A DNA stretch of 64,000 bases from Undaria pinnatifida (taxonomy: Eukaryota > Sar > Phaeophyceae > Laminariales > Alariaceae), in contig JABAKD010000026.1 of assembly GCA_012845835.1 (NCBI GenBank), positions 458,983-522,982 on the forward strand. The letters run 5' to 3'. Below are positions 31,791 through 43,263 of this stretch, piece after piece (the stretch's first letter is position 1; each line of letters opens with the position of its first letter). A program made the position numbers and the translations under genes. Below the pieces are notes generated by a model. The model worked only from the letters and a program-made list of their open reading frames with translations. It had not been told where the DNA came from and made no database searches.

Positions 31791-33084
31791 TTAATATTTG
31801 ATAAAAGGTTCCCCTCCGGGAAGTGCCGAATGGAGTGGTGCAAGAACGAAACCCAAACCTCCAACATCTGACTGTCTGTGAGCACAAGGGACCACAAAAA
31901 AAAAAAAAATCTGGACACCTCACTACCCCCCCCCCCCCCCCCCTTCCCCCCTCCCCCCCTGGTCCGACACCGAAAAAAATGTTTTTTTTTTCTCAGCTAG
32001 TTTCGTTGAATGTTGACGCCGTTCAACGTCCTCTTGTGGCTTGTTGGTCATCAAAAAAACACCTTGGAGCACGATCGACGGAGGTTCGGGCTTTTGCAAG
32101 ATTTTGTTGCCGTACACAAGCGTGTACTGCTGTGTCAAGTCCTGTTCTAATTTTGCTTTTGTCCAACAACTTGGTTTCTCGAAAACGCCTCATGCATGTT
32201 GTATCAAACTTGGATTAAATGGACGCCACAGACAGACGGTACAACACGGTGGTAGTAAAGCAGATGATCTTGCTTGCTATTTGTCGTTGCTCCCCCGCCT
32301 CCCCTCCAAGCTTGCCCCCCCTCCCCTTTTTGCCCGATCGGCAAAGATCGGCCTTTGCTTTGGAGAAATACAAGCTTGAACCGAGAGGTTTCGGGCGTTG
32401 ACACCACCGAGTAGACAGGAGCGTGTGCCCTTGTGCAACCTTGTGTGCCCAGAACTTGGCAGAACTGGTCGGAACGAGGAAGCTTGTCGGTGAAGTTATC
32501 GATCTTGTCTAGCCCCGTTTTTGGCGGTTTCAAAAAAAATCTCGCCGCATTTTCTTTTGAACTTGTGCAAGCTTGTGTACTGGCCCGGTTAGATCTCGTG
32601 GTGTCGGCGGCGTCTCGAACACGATGTACTACGCTCGTAGAGAAGTGCCACCAAGTGTCACTGGCCTCACACTTACCTTGCCGAGGGTTCGCCTCTTGTT
32701 CGACTAAACCCATTATCCGAAGTAGCACCCCAGTGCCTAGTCTATGGCCAAGTCACTTTGTTTTATACGGGAATTAGTGTTGCACTTACACATAAATTGG
32801 AGTTGCATAGTTCTTCATATAGGGATTAGAGTTGCATAGTTCTTTATATAGGATTTAGTGTGCTGGGACTCCCCCCCCCCCCCGCCCCCCCGGAAAAATG
32901 AAAAAATGGAGTGAGGTGTCCCAACTTTTTTCTTCTTGTGCTCCCTTGATGGGCAAGTAAGATTTACCTGGTGGCAGTATAAACTGTGCTCTTGTCCGCA
33001 GCTCGAGAAGCGAAGTGTGGGGAGGCGCCCTCCTAGGTACGGTTCGCTCTCTCGCTGTCGTAGTGGAGAACCGAAAAAGAGTGG
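31791..33084. other. Unassigned sequence with C- and A-tracts
   Basis: Contains an A-run near 31896-31908, a C-tract near 31927-31962 and another near 32871-32891. Open frames on both strands are short and not recognised. Contains no repeat shared with the rest of the window that I could see. Confidence 0.4.
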
Positions 33085-33089
33085 TAATC

Positions 33090-33376
33090 TGTTGATTGTA
33101 TGCTTGAATATGATGCGGATATGATGTTGGTTGAGTATTGTAGGGGTTTCCAGTGATAAGTTGGCTACATAATAGCGGGATATCGGGATGGTGGAAATAC
33201 TCCGCCTATTTGTCCGCCTCTCTTCCTGGCGAGCGCACTCCACGCTGCGCCTTGGCTAGGAGCAACGTAATATATATTTGTTCGTTTTATACTTGTTTTC
33301 ATACCGGTGACTCCACTACCCCACTATTGTCAGCTCAACGGGTAAGCCCTCTACGCTTCGTAGGGATCAACAAACA
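33090..33376 (+). repeat. 5' LTR of the copia element
   Basis: Begins TGTTGATTGTATGCTTGAAT and ends ACAAACA. It is paired with 39913-40199. Confidence 0.95.
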
Positions 33377-33479
33377 CGATAATTATCGCGTACGCGGTAC
33401 TATCCCTGTTCGAAGAAAAGGGTGTTGAGTGACGTGGGCTCTTCTGCGGAAGAGAGATAGCTGGAGAAATCAGCCGGAG

Positions 33480-34417
33480 CCATGGGGGACACCGATTCGA
33501 GTGAAGCCCAAGGGAGCAGAGGCGGGATTACACCCGCCATTTTGGAGCAGCTGGCAGACTTCCAGAGGAGAGTGGTTCTCCTGGAAGGAGCCACACCGGG
33601 AGCTGAGGTACGCGAAGCCTCAGCCTCTTCCCCGTCGCTTGCGCCTGTTGTGCAAGGTCTGGCCCATCCGGGCGGGTATTTTGGTAGCAACCGTCCCCCC
33701 AAGTTTAATAGTACGAGGGACACGTGGCCCAGAAATTCACGTCGTTCACTAGTATAAAAGGATGCAGGGATGCCTACAGAGAGACACCCAACCCTGTTAG
33801 AGTAGCGGATGACTCCCTCACGAATGAGGACTTGCTGTTGAGGCACTCGGCTTCGACAATCATGTATGCTAGAATGGCTTGGGAGTTTTTGCTGGAAGCT
33901 TTGGACTCTGACCCCCCGTGTTTAACCAGGATGCTAGAGACCAAGTCGCCTAGCGGAGCGTGAAAAGTCATGACCGATTTTTATGCTCCAAAGACAATCA
34001 TGGAAAAACGAAGGGTAGCACAGAAGTTCGACTCCAACTCAGTGGCAGAGGGTGAAGACCCTGTAGAATACTTGAGCCGCATAGACAAGACATTGCAAAA
34101 ACTTGCAATGCTAGGGGGAACAAAGGATGATGATGACGTTAATGTACATATTGTCCAGAACCTCTCAGCGTCTTATGAAGTGTGGAAAAGAAAATCCTGT
34201 TGTCTAGCCCTGGCCTGACTCGTTCAAACATTGAAGAGGTAGTAAGAAACGCGTACATGTCGCTCAAGCAGAATGTTGGAAGGGGTAAGGGTCAGTCGAC
34301 GGGAGATGACCCACATGCTCTCTACGCCGGCGGTGCACAACCAGCCGGTGCTGGGGGCAATGAGATGGGGAGGAACTCGAAAGGAAAACAGAAAAACAGA
34401 CAGAAACAGCAGCAGTC

Positions 34418-34456
<39 letters not shown>

Positions 34457-34800
34457 GCAGCAGCAGCAACAGCAGCCGCAGCCGCCTCACCAGCAGCAGC
34501 AGCAGCAGCAGAACCAAAGTGGTGATGGCGGTGTAGTGGGCCCACCGTACCGTTTAGATCCGGTATATGGGCAGTGGCGTTGGGATGACTCGAGGTTGGC
34601 CCCTTTTGGGAACGCTGGTAATGTACCTCCGATGGGATATGTACCAGTTCAACCTCCGCCTGGTGCACTACCACCGAGACCCCCGCCACCGGCAGGATCG
34701 GGACCGCCACGTAGAGGTACCCCGATAGCTCCCCGGCTATGCTTCAAGTGTCAGCAACCGGGGCATTATGCCGCTCAATGCACTGCGCACGCACACGCAC
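33480..34800 (+). pseudogene. copia gag region with Gln-rich tract and zinc knuckle
   Basis: The region starts near an ATG shortly downstream of the 5' LTR. A segment resembling the copia gag core is followed by a CAG-repeat-encoded Gln run (about 34400-34520) and a Pro-rich linker. A CCHC zinc knuckle CFKCQQPGHYAAQC follows near 34740. Gag would coat the element's RNA. Part of a broken fossil element. Confidence 0.85.
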
Positions 34801-35099
34801 ACGTCGCGCAAAATTACCCACCCAGCTCAGGTTATTTAGGCGCGCACGTTGCATCGTTTAGCCCCCCACCAGCGTCATACGACGAAAATTGGCAGGCCGG
34901 AGCATACCATGAGCCCTATGTAGCTGGTGACTACGCTCCGACTAGCTATGCTCCGCAGTACGTTGCCGCAGCAGCAGCACCGTACGCCCCCTCGACCGTC
35001 CACTCCCCGTATGACTCTCAAGGGGCAGCGGAATCCACGCATAGCAGAAGCACGTCTGACGACCCACACGTTCTCACCGCGCAGATTGCTCAACCATTC

Positions 35100-36130
35100 C
35101 AATACCCCTCCGAAATGAAAGAGACGCCTCGTGACATTTCTGGGGGTAGCGGTAGAGATGAGTGGGTTGCCGACTCTGGTGCTTCGTATCACGTGACGGG
35201 GGACCCCACTGGGATGTTTGACTGTAAGCCCCCTCCGGTAGGTAAGGAGAGGTTAGTGATAGGTGACATGACGATGATGGGCGTCGAGTGCTTCGGCAAG
35301 CTGTCTCTGTTGATGCACTGCCAGGGTGGTGACACGCATGTACGGCTGACGAACGTGGCATACGTGCCTGGAGTCCAGTTTAACTTGTTCTCATTACACG
35401 CTGTGATGTCAAAGTGCCGTGTGACCATGGACACCGAGGGGGTTCACATGCTTGGGGGGAGTGTTTCGTTCGTACGCAGAGAGGCTGGCTCATACTGCTC
35501 CGCAACTAGGATCACCGACCCCCCCATGGCTAACGCAGTATTGGTCCCTGGCAAACAGCAACGGATCGATATCATCGACCTGCACGTTGCGCTAGCCCAC
35601 TCACATGCTGAAACCCTACGCGAGACGGCACGCCAACATGGTGTAGAAGTGGTAGGAGAGTTGGTCCCTTGTGCTGGGTGTCCCGAAGCCAAGGGTAGGA
35701 GGATGCCAGTTCCGAGATCCACCAACAGTCGCTCGACCAAACCTTTTGAGCGTCTGTTTGTAGACCTGTCCGGAAAGCGCCCCGCGTCATCTGGTGGTTA
35801 CCACTACTTAATGATGATTGTGGACGATTTTTCTCGGTTTGGATGGACTTACTTCCTCAAGGAGAAGTTCGACGTGCCCGCTGTTTTCGCTGGTTTTCTG
35901 GCTGACTTTCGGGCACAGGGCACCCCATCCATTGTGGAGTGCCTGCGCTCAGATAACGGTACTGAATTCATTAAGGGTGAGTTCGTGGCGCCGCTAGACC
36001 ACCACCGTATCCGCCGAGAATACACGCCCGTAGACTCTCCAAAGTACGACGGCGTGGTCGAGCGCAGGATTGCCCTAGTCTTGGAGGCCGCGATGGCGTC
36101 CTGCCTGGAGGCTCCCCGCCTGTTCGGCAG
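35100..36130 (+). pseudogene. copia protease and integrase region
   Basis: An aspartic protease motif VADSGAS lies near 35170. A GAG-pre-integrase segment (LHVALAHSHAETL and CAGCPEAK, near 35580-35700) follows. The integrase core has FVDLSGKRP, MMIVDDFSRFGWTYFLK and LRSDNGTEF (near 35760-35970). Protease before integrase before reverse transcriptase is diagnostic of Ty1/copia. Part of a broken fossil element. Confidence 0.92.
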
Positions 36131-36589
36131 CGTGCCTCTGCCGCCGACAGGGCCTCTATGGGCGGAAGCGTGAGTGCACGCGAGTGATGCCATCAACGTG
36201 TCGGCGAGGGTGAGCGACAGGCCGGGCATGTTGTCGCCTTACCAAAAGTTGAATGGTAGGGCACCGTTCCCGCGACTGCTCCCCTTTCTAAAGCCAGGCT
36301 TTCATCATGCGAAGCGGACGCTGAAATCTGAGCCGAAGGCACAGGTTTGCTTTTTCTTGAACAGCGGTAGCAACCACCCGAGGGACTGTTGCAAGGTGTT
36401 ACTTGTGTCCGGCCGCCGGTCGTACACCCGTGATGTTACTTGGGAGCATCCGCGGGAAGCCTTTGCTGGGCTGCTGCCTGCGGCAAGGGCCAAGGACACC
36501 CCGTCATCTGGGCCGAGTTTGCAAGAGGCGCAGATGCCCCCGGAAGACGGAGAGGTATGGCATGAGCTGGCACCGGTGCCGTCAAGGAC

Positions 36590-36910
36590 GTCACCGGGGC
36601 TGGCACAACCGTCACCGGTCACGTCACCGGTTCCGTCAAGGGCGTCACCGGTGCCGTCACAGACGTCACCGGTGCCGTCAAAGTCGTCACCGGTGCCGTC
36701 AAGGGCGTCACTGGTGCCGTCACAGCCGACACCAGTGCCGTCAAGGGCGTCACAGGCGTTGGTTCAGCCATCACCGGTGTGGACGTCAAGGGCGTCACCT
36801 GGGGCGACACAGCCGTCACCGGTGGTGCCGTCAAGGGCGTCGCCGGGGCCGGCACAGCCGTCGCTGGTGACGTCAATGGCGTCACCAGGCCTGGCACAGC
36901 CGCCTCAGTC
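36590..36910. repeat. 21-24 bp minisatellite inside the copia element
   Basis: Units such as TCACCGGTGCCGTCAAGGGC repeat about fifteen times, with 21 or 24 bp spacing, between the integrase and reverse-transcriptase regions. In translation this is a Pro/Ser-rich linker of 7- or 8-residue units. An internal array of this kind is unusual for the family. Confidence 0.85.
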
Positions 36911-37329
36911 ACAGTCGTTGCCGCTGTCACACCAGTTCTCAGGAGCTGGTGATGGTGGCGAGCCACAACACCTGGGACGCACGCGGGCGCAGACTGCTCG
37001 CAACCAGGCAGAAATTGACAGATCGCAGACTGTAAATGACGGCGTAGCTCAACTCGGACGCACCAGGGGGCAAACCGCGCGCAACCAGGGGGGTATGCAA
37101 CATGGACTGTTGTCTTTGATGGCTGCGCCGGAGGGTATTGGTCATGTACTGTACCATCAAGCCCTACCTCACAAGAACCCTCCTCTACCCTCGCGCCCGG
37201 TGAGTGAACTCTTGACGCCGAACTCGTACTCGGAAGCGCTCACCGACGAATATTCTGATCTCTGGATTCAGGCCATGGAGAAAGAACATGGTGGCCTGGA
37301 GAACGCGGGTACTTTCAGCGCGATCTAGC

Positions 37330-38740
37330 AACCAAACGGCCTGAATGTTCTTTCGGCGAGTGGGTGTACGGTTGGAAATTGAATGAGATTGGCTTTGCGA
37401 CCAGGGCTAAGGCGAGGTTGGTAGCGAGGGGTTGCGGGCAGCGTGAAGGTGTCGATTTCTTTGAGACATTTGCCCCGACGCCTACGGGGTCCTGCATTCG
37501 CTTGTTGGGTGCCATTGCTTGCGAGTTAGATTTGGATCTTTGTCATTTCGATGCAGAGCAGGCTTTCGTTCAGTCAAACCTAGACGAAGATGTTTTTATG
37601 CGGCTACCCCGGGGTTGTGGTGAGATGTCTGGTAAGGTAGTACGCTTGAATCGCAGTCTCTACGGCTTGAAACAAGCGTCGAGATCGTGGCACAACCACT
37701 TGCTATCGCACATGAAGAGTCTTGGTTTTGAGCAGAGTCTAGCAGACGCGTGTGTCTTGCGCTTGGTCGAGTCTGGAACTGTCTCCATAGCAACAGTAGT
37801 ACATGTGGACGATATCTTCGCAGTGGGACGGAAGGCTAGATGCGATCAGTTCTGCGAAGACTTGAACCGCCTAGTGCCGATAAACAACCTTGGCGAGCTA
37901 AGGTGGTATGCTGGCTGCCGGTATTCTAGAGATTGGGATGCTGGCACTTTAACGATCTCGCAGCAAGCTTTCGCTGAAAACACAGCTTTGAAGTTCGGCG
38001 TTAATTCGGGCAGAAGAAACCCGTTAGAAAAGGGCCTTAAACTCGAAGAGTTCGATGCGACTGAACCTGAGGGTGACTGGCCTTTCCGTGAACTGGTAGG
38101 GTGCTTAATGTGGCTTGCCAATCAGACACGTCCGAATATTGCGAACGCAGTGAGAGCGGTAGCCAGGTACACCAACTCGCCCAGGGCGATACACTGGAAG
38201 ACAGCGGTTGGCATTTTAGAGTATGTTTTTTTCACGAGTGATTTTGGCATTACTTTTCAGAGAGGTAAGGGACTGGAGCTGGTTGCGTATGCGGATGCAG
38301 ACTACGCCAGCAACGCCACTGATAGGAGGTCGGTTTCCGGTGGGGCTGTCATGTGCGCAGGAGCATGCGTGTGCTGGTTTTCGAGGACTCAAAAGTGCGT
38401 GACGCTTTCGACCACAGAAGCCGAGTACGTAGCACTAGCAGACACCATCAAGGAGGTGATTTTCTTGCGGTACGTGTGGAGTTTTATTTTGCCTGGCCTT
38501 GGTTCCGCATGCATCACGGTTTTTGAGGACAACAAGGGGGCAAGGCACCTGGCTCATAACCCGGTGTGCGCGTCGAATTCGAAACACATCGACATTAGGC
38601 ACCACTTCCTCCGTGAGCTTGTATTCAGGGGAGAGTTTGACATTGTCGCCGTAGAGTCTGAGCAGCAACACGCAGACTTCCTGACGAAGGCACTTGCCGG
38701 TCCAGTTTTTCGTTTTCACCGGGATTTTGTGATGAACATT
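37330..38740 (+). pseudogene. copia reverse transcriptase and RNase H region
   Basis: Copia-type RT motifs are present: KARLVARGCGQREGVDF, FDAEQAFVQSNL, NRSLYGLKQASRSWH and the active-site region HVDDIF (commonly YVDD in the family). RNase H follows with YADADYASNATDRRSVSG, STTEAEYVAL and NPVCASNSKHIDIRHHFLRE. Part of a broken fossil element. Confidence 0.95.
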
Positions 38741-38814
38741 TGATTTTGGGAGAACGGTGGAATATGTCTGATTTAGTACGCTAGGTTCGTTTTTTCTACT
38801 GTTTAATAATGATA

Positions 38815-39085
38815 GCTGAGCCAAATCGTTCAGGTTATATTTTTGGGGGGATTTGGGAACGATGACGATTTTTGGTTAACTACCCGGGGTCATCCCCGCG
38901 TAATCAGTCTATGGTTTTCTCAACTAGCCCCGTAATGAGACCCAGCTGAGCCAAATCGTCCAGTTTATATTGTTTTTGGGGTTCGGGGACGGCAACGGTT
39001 TTTTTGGTAAACTACCGGGGGTCATCCCTGCGTAATCAGTCTATGGTTTTCTCAACTAGCCCCATAATGAGACCCAGCTGAGCCA
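38815..39085. repeat. ~130 bp tandem repeat in the 3' non-coding part of the copia element
   Basis: The landmark GCTGAGCCAAATCG recurs near 38815, 38945 and 39077. Each is followed by GGGTCATCCCNGCGTAATC and TATGGTTTTCTCAACTAGCC. A fragment resembling the element's own RT-region sequence (AAACTCGACGAGTTCGATAC) lies downstream near 39200, suggesting internal template switching. Confidence 0.8.
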
Positions 39086-39912
39086 AACCGTTTAGTTTTC
39101 ATCCTGCAAGGAGGGGTCACGCCCACCTGTTAACGCTTGTGCGGGAAAGGATTCGCTTGACCACTTGAGAGGATTATGGCTCGTTAAGTAGGAAAAAGGT
39201 CTCAAACTCGACGAGTTCGATACGTCTGAACCCGAGGGCGACTAACTTTTTCGCGAGCTGATTTGAATTGTTTCTTGACGGATTATTCTGCATATATTAG
39301 GTGGATTTTCGTACTTTTAAAGAGTGCATGGTAGTTAAGGAGGCAAGTAACTATTTCTTTGTTTTTGAAATATTACTGTTTTCACGATTGCGTTGTCTAG
39401 TATGGCATTATCTTTCTCGGGGTTTGAGCGTTTGTAATTTGAATGGCTTTTCAGTATGTACCCAGCCGGGAGGCGTTTGTCTCATTCGAAAGTGAGTTTT
39501 GAGACTGCTGTCCAATCACACTTGTTGGCACCCCTGTTCTGTGGAGCTGACAACCGTTTTATAAGGAAAGCTGAATGCTTATTATAAGGCCGATTTTTGA
39601 GTTTTCGGATTTGAGTTTTCGGTCTATGATTTCTGGATTTGAGGTTTTGTATTTGGACTTAGGATTTTACGACTTACCAGGTAGATCTTAGGTTCGTGAA
39701 GATTGATGTTGAATACTGTTCCTGAATTGTATCTCTAGATTTATGGAGTGCTTTTTAAGGACTATGGTGTTGCAATCTTTCTTTCTTGTCACGGAGGTAC
39801 TGGGAGGATATTGATTGACCGTAATTTTCATTGAATCGTTTTACCCTGATGAAATGACAATATAGCATCATACCGTATCATTTACAAAGTATCATTTACG
39901 AAGCAGGGAGGC

Positions 39913-40199
39913 TGTTGATTGTATGCTTGAATATGATGCGGATATGATGACGGTTGAGTACTGTAGGGGTTTCCAGTGATAAGTTGGCTACATGATAGCG
40001 GGATATCGGGATGGTGGAAATACTCCGCCTATTTATCCGCCTCTCTTCCTGGCGAGCGCACTCCACGCTGCGCCTTGGCTAGGAGCAACGTAATATATAT
40101 TTGTTCGTCTTATACTTGTCTTCATACCGGTGACTCCACTACCCCACTATTGTCAGCTCAACGGGTAAGCCCTCTACGCTTCGTAGGGATAAACAAACA
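39913..40199 (+). repeat. 3' LTR of the copia element
   Basis: Preceded by the purine-rich stretch AAGCAGGGAGG (39901-39911), a likely polypurine tract. About 97% identical to the 5' LTR. Confidence 0.95.
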
Positions 40200-40252
40200 T
40201 AATCCCATCAGTACGTACGAGTCGAGCGCCAGCACTCGTACGATGGGGATTT
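40200..40252. repeat. Imperfect hairpin at the copia insertion flank
   Basis: AATCCCATC...GTACGAGT pairs with ACTCGTACGATGGGGATT, giving a stem-loop of about 50 bp. The copia element inserted at the outer edge of this inverted repeat. It may be the end of a small older element. Confidence 0.5.
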
Positions 40253-40623
40253 TTTACCCGGGCGACTCTTATGCAGTAAAATTTGCGTGGTAAAAATAAA
40301 AGGACGAGTAGGTGGATTTTCAACTGGCAAAAAACCAAATCATCAGCAGTTGTTGTTCCGTGCGCCGTCTTTTACAAAAATATGTCGTGTTTTTTTAATG
40401 TTTTTTCTTTGTTTCCTGTTGTTTCTTATGGAAATCAGCAACTTCAGAATAGGTACTCTTCGTGTCTTGTTGAGCTAGATATTGAACTTGACGACGAGTG
40501 ATACACGCCAGGATGGAAAATCATCCCCCTTCATTCACCGCCAGTTCGTCGCAGAGAGTGCGCGGAATGAGAAACTGTAGGGCTTCTATTGTCGCTGAGA
40601 CAGAGAAGCCCTTTCTCATGGAG
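40253..40623. other. Unassigned sequence
   Basis: No recognised gene or repeat. A short inverted pair around AGGGCTTCTATTGTCGCTGA / CAGAGAAGCCCT occurs near 40582-40614. Confidence 0.35.
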
Positions 40624-41795
40624 CATCAGCACCTACCTATAGTCTATCCACTGCTGTTTGCTTTTTAGATTCAAGAAAAAATACGCTGGATTGTTTAGAT
40701 CGTCGTCCGATTCATAATCGTCCCCTCGTCGTGGAGACAGAAGCAACTCGCCTCAGCATAGCGTGGACTCATCACGCGCACATACATGATGTATCCTACT
40801 ACTGCTGCTGCGCGGCAAGGTTGTACACGTAGCGTTGTGCTGCCCTCATGTTGTCTGGTCCCTGTCATCTGTGGTGTGAGCAAAACCTCCGATCCATAAC
40901 ATGATTACCCCTCTGTTGTGGACGTAAACGTACCCTGTCCACTTAGAGGTAAATGTAAGGATGGGTTAGTATATAAATTTCAATCAAAAATGTTTCTATA
41001 TTACGGCCCAAGTTGGCGCGATCTATGGACATGCAATGGACATACGCACGAAGTGGCAGCACAGCGGAAATATGGGGTATGGTGGGGTGACAAATGGCAC
41101 GCTTTGATAAACGAATCAGCTACTACAACAACAGCAGCCACACGCGCATAGAGTTGCAGGCTGCTGATGCTAGGAGGCTGGACCGCTGGGCGGCAGGATC
41201 GTAGCGTGGTGCCATCAGCGCCTATAGTCCACTGCTGTTTGCTTTTCATAGTCAAGCAAAATTAAGCTGGATTGTTTTGATCGTCGTCCGATTCAAAATC
41301 GTCCCGTCGTGGAGACGAAAGGAACTCCCCTCAGCATAGCGAGGATTCGCCACGCGCATGTACATGATGTATCCCAGTACTGCTGCTGTGCGATAGCGTT
41401 GTACACGTAGCGTTGTGCACTCCTCGTGTTTGGTACCTGTCATCTGTGGCGTGAGCAAAATCTCCGACACAAAACAATATCCCTTTGGTATGTATTAATA
41501 TTAATAGTACAGAAAAATACTTCCTCTTTGGACGTAAATGTAAGGATGGGTTGATATGTCAATTACAATGAAAAGTTCCTACATTACCGCTCAAATTTGC
41601 GCGATCTATGAACATGCAAGTGAGATGCGTCCGAAGCGGCAGCACACCAGGAATATGGGGTACGATGGGGTGACAAATGCCACGCTCCGATCAAAGAATC
41701 AGCTTCTACAACAGCAGTCACACGCGCAGACGGTTGCAGGCTGCTGCTGCTAGGGGGCTGGACTGCTGTTGGGCGGCAAGATCGTAGCGTGGTGC
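40624..41795. repeat. Two tandem copies of a ~585 bp unit
   Basis: The blocks 40624-41212 and 41213-41795 align along their length. Landmarks include CCACTGCTGTTTGCTTTT, GATCGTCGTCCGATTCA, TGTACACGTAGCGTTGTGC, GTAAATGTAAGGATGGGTT and GGCGGCAGGATCGTAGCGTG. Divergence is high (roughly 15% plus indels), so the duplication is old. No conserved reading frame links the copies. Confidence 0.85.
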
Positions 41796-41999
41796 TCTGT
41801 GCAAAAAATCGGGGAAGAAACGTGTACCTCTACGAGAGCAGAAAAGCCGGGTTTGCATCAAATTTTTACGTGCGTACGCCGGCATAAGGGATGCAGAAAC
41901 CCAATTAATCCCCGGGGACGTTGCGGAAACCCGGGGATTTGCCTTGAGTGTGCCGAACGCCAAAAAACTTTCAAAGGCTGGCCACGCGCGAAACACTGA
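41769..41999 (+). CDS. Small Cys-rich open frame (doubtful)
   Basis: Up to 76 codons contain FTCVRRHKGCRNPINPRG and then RCGNPGICLECAERQ, a Cys spacing (C-x6-C...C-x5-C-x2-C) that could bind zinc. Its start lies in the end of the tandem unit, but the Cys-rich part is unique sequence. There is no match I can name and no visible promoter or splice signal. It may be an exon of a larger gene or chance. Confidence 0.2.
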   Translation: MGGKIVAWCSVQKIGEETCTSTRAEKPGLHQIFTCVRRHKGCRNPINPRGRCGNPGICLECAERQKTFKGWPRAKH

Positions 42000-42099
42000 A
42001 CGGATCGCGCCCAAACCTCCGGCAACGTGAGCCCGCCCCCCCCAACGTTGGGGACAAAGGTGCGAGCACGAAGAGATGTGCCCGAAGGAAAAAAAAATC

Positions 42100-43090
42100 A
42101 CAATTATACATATATTATAAAAAATGAAAATACACTCCAGCTGTGAGATCGAAGATTTCGTCGAAACCCATCTTTGCAAGCTATGTGTGATACTCCGATC
42201 GCGCGCATGACGAGTTTTGTGTCCTCATTAAGGATATAGGTCGGCGACTCCCCTTACAACTACAGTGTAGCTATCAGGGTCGACAGGGTGATTTTAGTCA
42301 GTGTTTGCGCGGAAACTATAAAACCCGTTTCTGAGGAGGACAAAATCTGACAGCTGTGGAGGGAAATGTATCCTTGTATCAAGTGGATCTTGTAAGTCGA
42401 AAAACCGGTGAGGGGGGGGGGCAGAGTTTTGAAGGACGTGGGGGCCTGGTTTTGATCAAAAGCGAACGGGTTTGGAGGGGGGGGGGGGGAAAGGGGGGGC
42501 AATTTGTGCATGTAAGCTATAAATACTTTCAAAGGGATAAATCTGACGGTTTGGCACCAGTTTATTTTTATTTTTATTTTGGGGGGGGGGTTGGGGCGGG
42601 GGCGGGCGTGTGGGGCAGTTCAATATGTGCGTGGAAACTATACATTATTTTGAGGGGATAAATGTGACGGTTTTGGAAATATTGCATCAGTTTGTCATGT
42701 ATATCCTGGGGTAAGTCGTACAAGCAGTGAGTAAAGAGAGGGTGGAGTGTTCGAGGGGGTGGGGTTGGGATGGGTTGGGGGAGGGGGGGGGGGGGGGGGG
42801 GGGAGGAGGAAGGGCTTTAGGTGACGGGTTTGTTGTACGTGTGGTGCTAGGTCTAGGCGATGGTGCGGGTGATGGAGAAGAAGGGGGCGTTCGAGGCGGG
42901 GGGGGGGGGGGGCGGGGGGGAACAGCGGCATGGATGGCTCTCGAAAGATAATGATGTGATATCCTGTGCGTGAAGTGTTTATTAATATGGCGGATTTCGA
43001 TATTTGGTGGGGCGTTTGAGTAAGGGAGAGCGAGAGGGGGGGGCGGGGGGGGATTTTTCAGGAGGTTTAGGTCACAAATAATATTCAAAT
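42100..43090 (-). repeat. G-tract modular dispersed repeat, long copy 1
   Basis: Minus-strand copy of the family seen at 0-3.65 kb. From the AT-rich terminus (near 42110) it reads AATACACTCCAGCTGTGAGA, CTTTGCAAGCTATGTGTGAT, CATTAAGGATATAGGTCGGC and a GCGCGGAAACTATAAAACCC / ACAAAATCTGACAGC module. Further modules of about 60 bp of the same type and the CATGGATGGCTCTCGAAAGA module follow. Modules are separated by G-runs. Six-frame open frames are Gly- or Pro-rich artefacts. Confidence 0.8.
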
Positions 43091-43263
43091 ACACTTCGGC
43101 TGTGAGATCAAAGATATGTAGCGGCTTGTTATACGAGTGGTGCTAGGTCTAGGCGATCGTGCGGGTGGTTGGAAAAGATGGGGCGTTGGAGGGGGGGGGG
43201 GGGGGGGGGGGGTTATGAACAAGAGGGGTCAGGGGAGGGGGAGGGGAGGGGGGGGGGGCGGGG

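Larger units (their letters stand above)
33090..40199 (+). mobile_element. Ty1/copia LTR retrotransposon (7.1 kb, full length but broken)
   Basis: Direct LTRs of 287 bp (TG...CA) flank an internal region with gag, protease, integrase, reverse transcriptase and RNase H in copia order. A perfect 5 bp target duplication TAATC lies at 33085-33089 and 40200-40204. The LTRs differ at about 8 of 287 sites (about 3%), so it is the youngest LTR element in the window. The coding region is interrupted at about four or five places, so this copy is a fossil although structurally complete. A non-coding stretch of about 1.2 kb separates the RNase H end from the 3' LTR. Confidence 0.97.

Noticed and set aside
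33150-33430. Open frame in the copia LTR, repeated at 39976-40293
   Set aside because: Both copies are translations of the LTR sequence; no protein family is matched.
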